DNA of 64,000 bases. It comes from Hymenopus coronatus. Taxonomy: Eukaryota > Arthropoda > Insecta > Mantodea > Hymenopodidae. Of the stretch, positions 57,628 through 64,000 are shown piece after piece. Location of the stretch: assembly GCA_030762935.1 (NCBI GenBank), contig CM060883.1:30436501-30500500 (forward strand), read 5' to 3'. Below the pieces are notes generated by a model. It did no database searches. It saw nothing but the letters and a program-made list of their open reading frames with translations, and was not told where the DNA came from. Numbering within the stretch: the stretch's first letter is position 1; each line of letters starts with the position of its first letter. A program made the position numbers and the translations under genes.

Positions 57628-58338
57628 ACATTACTTTCTCTAAGTCTCTGTAACAAAGCTTATTCTTTTACCTACTTCACACTTATCAAGATAAACATTA
57701 CGAAATGGACTTGCTTTCTTGTAAGCATAAGGGAAATAAGGGAATGCATTAGGCTATAGCTATAGTCAAGTCTTTTAAAAGCTGGTTGCTATGAGGTTCA
57801 AATTCGGAAAGGAATTGTCAAATTCCCGTATGCGAAAAGTTTAAGTTCTTTAAAATTGAAACCAATAACAAGGAATATCTCGGAAATGGTTTAACTCCAC
57901 AAAATATAGTATCTATATGACATAAACTGTGTGTCTTAACGAGATCTATTTTTGTTGTAGTAACTTTTTGTCTATATCTTACGGTTTACTAGTTACGCAG
58001 AAGTCATTCAGAAGTCTTATCTCAGAAAATTCAAGATATACATTTTATTAGTCATTTAAGTGTCTTTAATATACGGTCTTTTAATCAAAATCGTTAAGAG
58101 TTATTTTTGAAAAAATCTTAATTTTCTCAATTTTCCATGAAAAGGGTAGTTTTGAGTGGAGGGATTTAATTGAAAATCCACGTGCTGCATCATTGGATGA
58201 TGCTGAACTTAAATACCAAGTTTGGTTGTTAACCGACGTTTAGATTTTTTGTTATCGTGTTCATAGACATACACACATACACGGACCTTTTTCTAAAAAT
58301 TCATTTTTTTTATACAGGGGCTCCTAAAGCATACCAGG
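57628..58338 (+). repeat. HP repeat up to the microsatellite
   Basis: Starts near its ACTTTCTCTA motif and ends at tacaggggctcctaaagcat, just past the short CA tract, where LINE sequence begins. Confidence 0.78.
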
Positions 58339-58339
58339 G

Positions 58340-59005
58340 ATAGACTACAGAAAGCAATGGTAGAATGGTGTGACGAATTGAAGAGAAAGGGCATGAGGAT
58401 TAATGAGGACAACAATAAAGTGTTGAGGATATCAAAAAATGACAGAATAATCCGTAAGGAGTATGTACTGGCGGAAGTGGATCGATATGAGTACCTGGGA
58501 ACAGTAATAAGCAGAGATGGAAAAATAGAGCAGGAGGTTCTAAATCGAATTAAGAAAGCACTAAACGTTTATTATGGAATAAATAACACAATGGTTGGAA
58601 AGAAGGATATTAGCATGAAGACGAAAATGCAAATATTTCAATCAGTATTAGGTCCCATAGTACAATATGGAATGGAAATTTACCGATGCAGGAGAAGCAT
58701 AGGAGTAAAGTGTCAGCATTCCAAATGAAATGCATGAGAAGAATGCTGGGCAAGACCTGAAGAGATAGGATTAGGAAAAATACAAATAAGAGAAGAGGTA
58801 AAACAAGAGAAATCATTAATTAATAATATAGAAAAAAGACAACTGAAATGGTATGGCCATGTCCATAGGATGTCCAAAGAAAGAAACCAAAGCAAGTATA
58901 ATGAAAATGAGAGTGGAATGGAGGAGTAAGGGACGACCGAGAATAAACTAGGAGGATATAATTGAAAGAATGGGAATGAAGAGGGGAAAAATAATGATGG
59001 AAATG
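58340..59005 (+). pseudogene. LINE reverse-transcriptase 3' fragment
   Basis: 58357-58728 encodes the end of a non-LTR reverse transcriptase and its thumb: WCDELKRKGMRINEDNNKV, YEYLGTVISRDG, EQEVLNRIKKAL, then GPIVQYGMEIY. After frameshifts, CMRRMLGKT, EKRQLKWYGHVHRM and a RGRPR-like stretch are still readable to ~58960. Upstream catalytic domains are absent, giving a 5'-truncated, inactive copy. The purine-rich coding strand contrasts with the neighbouring HP sequence. Confidence 0.8.
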
Positions 59006-59007
59006 AG

Positions 59008-59872
59008 AATGTATAGGGACCGTTCGTGTGTGCGTGTGTGTATCTGTATGTGTGCGTGTGTGTATCTGTATGTGTGTGTTTGTGTGTGTGTGTGTGTCTG
59101 TGTGTCTGTGGACAGCACAGCTCAAAAACGAAAAGACCAAACTTGGTTTTTAAGTTTGGTACCTTCCAAGGAAGCTTCACGAAGATTTTCAAGAAAATTC
59201 CCCATCCCGAACTAACCTTTACTAGGAAAATATTTCGAAAATTTTTATTTTCTCAAAAATGGCTCTAACGGTTTTGATTAAAATTTCCAATATAAAAGAC
59301 AAATAAAACAAATAAAGTGTATATCTTGAATTTTCTGGGAAATGTCTGAAGATTATTTTATTCTGGATGAATTCTTCGAAAGTTTGCATAGCTGCTAAAC
59401 CGAAAGAGATGGAAAAAAAAACTTACCACAGAAAAGTAGAGCACGTTAAAACACACCATGTATGTTGCATACATTTTTTTCGTAGAGTTGATCGCTTTTT
59501 AGATATTTCTTGTTATTAGTTTCAGTTTTAAAAAAACTTATATTTTTCTCATACCGGAATTTGTCAACTCGTGTCCATACAAACAAAGGAACATCAGTTA
59601 CATAGCAACCAGCTTTTGACTATCACTTTAACCTATGGTACTTCCTTGTTTCTCTTCTACTTACAAGGAATCAAGTAATAAGACCATTTCTACTATTTTT
59701 TTTTTCTCGATTAGCATGAAGTAAGTAGAAGAATAAGTTTTTTAACAATATTTTCTTTTGCAGAGACGTAGAGAAAGTCATGAGAATGGAACACATCAAA
59801 ATTTTTATTATAAGAATAGTTTACAGGAAAGGTTGAGAAGCTCATGTGAATTGAACACATCAGATTTCTTTT
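59008..59872 (-). repeat. HP repeat lacking the hairpin, plus a second 5' end
   Basis: Begins inside the GT tract (59025-59105) and reaches a normal 5' end at 59812. 59813-59872 is another 5' terminal piece (tcatgtgaattgaacacatc). Confidence 0.77.
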
Positions 59873-59950
59873 TTCGGGAGAAGTATTCATTTCCGGTGTA
59901 ATTACGACAACGAATTTTTGGGTGCAAATCATTACTTAATATAGATATGT
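59873..59950 (+). repeat. HP repeat, 3' end fragment
   Basis: tatgatttccggtgt-like segment, acgaatttttgggtgcaaat, and a poor hairpin. Confidence 0.5.
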
Positions 59951-60283
59951 AGCACAGAAAGGTATAATGTTATTTAATCGTTTAAACTCTTCAGGTTTAG
60001 TTGATATATTAAACATACTGTTTTTAAACAGACGATTTCCACGAACCGCGTGAGGCAGGTAATAGCGATTGGGTCTTTCCTGACGTTAAGAGTTATTGCT
60101 CTTCCTTCTTTGAAATATCAAGTTTTAGTTGAGCTGCGAGGTCTTAGAAATTTAGTAGGTGTGGAAACCTTTCATCCTTATCTTCAAAGAGGGTAACGGG
60201 GTTTTTCTGAAACCTAATATGTGGAGAAGCTGTTTTGGGAGGTTAAGAAACTTGGTGAATTATGTGTGTCATTGTTGAAGTTT

Positions 60284-60486
60284 CCAAGATATTCCTTGTT
60301 GTTAGTTTCAATTTTAGACTAACTTTTCTCAAAGCGGACTGAACCTCAGTTGTTTCACCTAACGAACAGCTTTTAAAAGATTTGACTATCGCTTTAGCTT
60401 AATGAATTCCCTTAGTTCCCTTCTACTTATAAGGAAGAAACTAACAAAACCAATTCTGCTAATTTTTATCTACATTAGCATGTGCT
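60284..60486 (-). repeat. HP repeat, fragment of the 5' third
   Basis: From ccaagatattccttgttgtt to attagcatg. It belongs to a sub-group with gcggactgaacctcagttgt, also seen near 9860 and 39630. Confidence 0.65.
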
Positions 60487-60619
60487 ACACAGACTGTAGA
60501 GATGTGCAGTTATGCTATACAGACCACAGGTAAGAGAAACATTAAATGCATTGATATTTGAAGTTGACCATGTTGGATCTTCTAACATAAACTGAAATAA
60601 CTCCATGACACGACAATTC

Positions 60620-61090
60620 ACCTACTTATTGTTTATTTCAACAATAAAATTAGCCTGGCTATAACTGTTTTATGTTGGAAAAAGATTAATACTTTTGCAA
60701 TAAAACTGTAGTTTTATATATACTAAAAAAATCAAAATCCGAGTAACTGCAGTCAGAATAAGTGTAACCCCGTCAACATCCAACCGTGCCATCAAACCAA
60801 TTATTTGACCCTTCCTTTACCACGGGCACATTTGACTGCAGTCACTTTTAGTATGTTTAGTGGACTTTTTTCTAATTACGTATAACATTAACCTTCAACA
60901 ATAAAATTAGTCTGGTTATAACTGTTTTATGTTGTAAAAATATTAATACTTTTGAAATAAAACTATAATTTTATATATAATAAAAAAAGAGCAAAATCTA
61001 TGCAACTGCAGTCAAATATAACACCCCGTCAGTATCCAAGCGTGCCCTCGCACCGTTTATTTTACTTGGGCCCTCCCCGTCCGTTACCAC
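60620..61090 (+). repeat. Tandem duplication of a dispersed repeat
   Basis: 60640-60830 and 60905-61090 are copies offset by ~262 bp (ggctataactgttttatgtt; aactgcagtca; gtcaacatccaa/gtcagtatccaag; tttgaccctt/tacttgggccctccccgtcc). The GC-rich end recurs inside the piggyBac-type element at 23025-23075. Confidence 0.65.
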
Positions 61091-61215
61091 GGACTCTGCA
61101 GACGCTGAAACTCAAACTCGCGAAGTTCGGCTTTGAATGGATGGCCAGTCCACTTCGTATCGCACTAATGACCACGGCTGTTCAAGTCCCTTCAGTTGTG
61201 GTGCCGCTGAAAGGA

Positions 61216-61457
61216 GCCGGTCCCCATGGCCACGCTCGCTAAAGCGCCTCGCTTTGGTGCTTCGTGGGCAGAGGATCGTGGGTTCGAGCCCCGCCTTGGG
61301 CATGGGTGTTATATGTTTGTGCAATGTGTATATGTTTGTAAAAGAAACAGTAAAACCTACGGGGGGAAATGTAAATAGGGATACAGTACCGGAGTCCTGA
61401 TCAGACTCCGTTACTGTTTCTTTAAAAAAAAAAATAAAAAAAAAAAGGATATAAATA
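61216..61457 (+). mobile_element. SINE, family S4, best copy
   Basis: Head gccggtccccatggccacgc, B box gtgggttcgagccccgcc, end cggagtcctgatcagactcc and an A-rich tail at 61423-61447. Confidence 0.78.
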
Positions 61458-61492
61458 CCGATTTGCGAATTAGAGGAAGAACGCCATATGTA

Positions 61493-61660
61493 GCAAAATA
61501 ATTCTCGCTTTAGTGTATTCTTTTCTTTAAGGAAGCAAGTTATAAGACCATTTCTGCTAATGTTTATCTCGATTACCACGACGTAAATAAAAAAAATCTT
61601 CTGTAAGGAAAGTGTGTATAACAGCTAGAAAAATCATGGGAATGGAACATATCAGATTTT
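61493..61660 (-). repeat. HP repeat, 5' end fragment
   Basis: gctttagtgtattcttttct to aacatatcagattttt. Confidence 0.65.
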
Positions 61661-62044
61661 TCTGGAAATTAATATTGCCAAGGTTTTGACGAAGTCTTAG
61701 AGCAACAGCTTTTGCTTCTGCCTTGTTCATACTAAGTGAAATACGCCAAACTGAAGAAAGAGGTGCCTGTAACGCATTTAATTGCGGTTGTAATTCTAAG
61801 TAAGAAATGTTAGTCAATCTTGAAGCAGTTAATAGCTCACTACTGATGACATTCATAATGAAAGCTACCTCATACAAGGCAAACTCCACAAGTATTACGA
61901 AATCAGGAAATAGCACGTTGTGTTCATTGGTGTTGAAATCTAGCGGCAATAGACTCCTGGAAATTCATAGATCAGACATCTTCGTTGCCTCACTTGCAAC
62001 GCAGAACGATGATTAACGCGGTAAATATTTCCGCTGTCAGACCT

Positions 62045-62160
62045 AGCGAAAAGACTCAATGGCTAACATCTGTGGCCAGTATTAGGAGTAGGTCCCAAGT
62101 TCAGAACCCGGCGACTGGCCCAAGAACGGAGAAAGTACAGAAAGAGTGACACAGAAAGTA
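62045..62160 (+). mobile_element. Possible SINE
   Basis: caatggctaacatctgtggc and cccaagttcagaacccgg look like worn A and B boxes. Single copy; weak. Confidence 0.3.
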
Positions 62161-62169
62161 AAAAAGTCT

Positions 62170-63204
62170 GATGCGTTCCATTCACATGACTCTCTCTACA
62201 CCTCTGTAACAAATTATTGTTAATAATGTTATTCATCTGTCTGCGTCATATTGATCGAGATAAACATTATCAGAAACGGTCTTATTACTTATTTCTTTAT
62301 AAGTAGAAGGGGAATAAGAAAATACACTACGCTAAACCGACACTCAAATGTTTTAAAATGTAGCTGCTATGGGTTTGAAACCCATTCCTTTACGTGGACA
62401 GGAGTTGACAAGTTTTCGTAAGGACAAAGTTTAAGTATTTTAAAAATAAAGCCAATAATAAGGAATATCTCGAAAACGGTCAACTGCATAAGTTGTGTGT
62501 TTTAAGGAGTGCCACGTTTCCTGTGTAGTGAGGTTTGTCTAACTCTTACGGTTTACCAGTTATGTAAAAATTCGAAAAATTCATTCAGAATAAAGAGATC
62601 TTCATATGTTATTTTCAGAAAAGTCAAGATGTATATTATGTTATGTAAATGTCTTAAATGTAAGAGATTTTATCCAAAATCTTTCTTGAGAAAATACAAT
62701 TTTCGAAATTTGTTCCGTGTAAAGGGTAGTTGAGGGTAGGGGATTTTCTTGAAAATCTTCGTGCCACACCTTTGGAAGATACTGAACTTAAATATCAAGT
62801 TTGGTGTTTAGCGAACTTTTCGTTTTTGAGCTTTGCTGTCCACAGACACACACACGACATTTTTTCAAAAATGTGTGTTTTTTTTTATTCAGGAGGACTC
62901 CAATGTATTTCCAATGAAATATCGGTATCGAATTTTAGGTGCATTACAATACCTTCTTTATTCACAATGTACATAGTACTAGTAGAGAAAGTAAAAATCT
63001 GATGCGCTCCATTCACATAAATTTCTCTACCTGTTCTGCAAACAAACTTATTATAAGTTTATACTTAATCTACTGTAAGCAGAAGGGAATACACTACGCT
63101 AAACACATAGTCAAATCATTTCACAGCTGTCACGAAATGAAACAACAGAAATTCGATTCTCTTTGCATACCAGGAGTAAATCAAAAGGTATATGAAACGA
63201 AAGG
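62170..63204 (+). repeat. HP repeats in head-to-tail tandem
   Basis: A complete copy (tctgatgcgttccattcac at 62170, hairpin 62956-62998) is followed without spacer by a second 5' end (tctgatgcgctccattcac at 62999). The second copy stops at ~63204. The junction reads gagaaagtaaaaa|tctgatg. Confidence 0.87.
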
Positions 63205-64000
63205 TATTCTATTCCACCCAAAATTCGATACCGAGATTTCACCGGAAATGAGGTCCCCCCTGAGTAAAAAAAATATTTTTAGAAAATGGTCCACAGGTGT
63301 CTGGACAGCATAGCCCAAAAACTAAAATACCGTTAAATACTAAAGTATATACTTAGTATTAGAGTTTGGTATCTTCCAAGGATGCGACACGAAAATTTCA
63401 AGTAAATCCCCCTACCCTCAACTGTCATTTACATGGAAAAAATTTCGAAAATTCTGATTTTCTCAATAATGATGTAACAATTTTAATTAAAATGTCGTAT
63501 ATTAAAGATATTTACATAAAATATAGATCTTAATTTCCTAGGAATAGCCTCTGAAGATATCGTGTGCATAACTAGTAAACCGTAACAGATTGACAAAAAA
63601 CTTACTTAACAGAAAATGTAGAACTCGTTATAGCACATAGTTTATGTTATACCTATACGTTTTTTCACGGAGTTGGCCGTTTTTTGAGATATTCCTTATT
63701 ATTAGTTTCAGTTAAAAATTATACTTTTCTCATATAGGAATTTGTCAACTCCTAGCCATACAAACAAAGGAACTTCAATCACATTGCAACTAGATTTTAA
63801 AAAAAAAAATTCACTATAGCTTTAGCTTAGTGTATTCATTTATTTCCCTTCTAATTACAAGGAAATAAGTAAAAGGACCATTTCTGCTAGTTTGTTTTTC
63901 GATTAGTATGAAGTAAATGAGAGAATAAGCTTTTTAACAGTAATTTGGTGTAGAAAAATTCATTTGGCTGGAATACACGTATTATGTATATAGTGCATAG
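63205..64000 (-). repeat. HP repeat, most of a copy
   Basis: Begins just inside the hairpin (ggtattctattccaccc), GT tract lost, worn 5' end at ~63945-63975. A further hairpin-like tattatgtatatagtgcata runs to the window edge. Confidence 0.75.

Overview
The window looks like nuclear DNA of an arthropod, probably an insect with a large, repeat-rich genome. I lean weakly towards a hemimetabolous insect such as a cockroach or termite. The evidence is AT-rich spacer, GT-AG introns, an obstructor-type cuticle protein gene, several tRNA-derived SINE families, and mariner, piggyBac and hAT relics. There are no operons, ribosome binding sites or CRISPR arrays. I recognise only three host genes.

Gene 1 (7957-9258, minus) is an intact, intronless rhodopsin-family GPCR of 433 residues. 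Directly behind its stop codon lie eight extra, decayed tandem copies of the ~220 bp piece that encodes the end of TM6, TM7 and the tail (6176-7950). Gene 2 (20330-20999 joined to 29905-30515, plus) is a paralogue of 426 residues, divergently oriented, with one 8.9 kb intron inside TM3. The two proteins share a ~145-residue ectodomain with four cysteines at similar positions. Both have Leu-Arg-Phe/Tyr where most class A receptors have Asp/Glu-Arg-Tyr, and an NPVAL-type TM7. The nearest groups I can name by eye are bombesin/CCHamide/endothelin-like receptors; the ligand is unknown.

Gene 3 (41164-45092, minus) is a three-chitin-binding-domain cuticle protein (CPAP3/obstructor, most like obstructor-E), one domain per exon. 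Its first and last exons were not found. The intron between domains 1 and 2 contains two decayed copies of the start of the domain-2 exon.

Almost everything else is mobile DNA. One non-coding family, labelled here the HP (hairpin) repeat, fills roughly 28 kb (about 45% by my manual tally) in some 55 complete or broken pieces on both strands. A complete copy is 0.85-0.95 kb. It starts TCTGATGTGTTCCATTCAC, has a short inverted repeat (ACTTTCTCTAC near the 5' end, GTAGAGAAAGT at the 3' end), a central CA/GT microsatellite, and a ~40 bp near-palindrome at its 3' end. Copies sit in T runs and in head-to-tail tandems. This resembles non-autonomous Helentron/DINE-1-type rolling-circle elements, but that assignment is an inference. 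In the entries, strand + means the copy runs from the TCTGATG end to the hairpin.

Nested in or beside HP copies are at least seven SINE families, a piggyBac-type element with TTAA duplications, a hAT-type element with an 8 bp duplication, a foldback element with a 15 bp duplication, two inverted-repeat MITE-like elements, three decayed mariner/Tc1-type transposases and LINE reverse-transcriptase fragments. Layout: 1-5.2 kb repeats; 6.2-9.3 kb GPCR 1 and its cassette array; 9.3-20.2 kb repeats; 20.3-30.5 kb GPCR 2; 30.5-40.7 kb repeats and small DNA transposons; 41.2-45.1 kb cuticle gene; 45.1-64 kb repeats and transposon relics.
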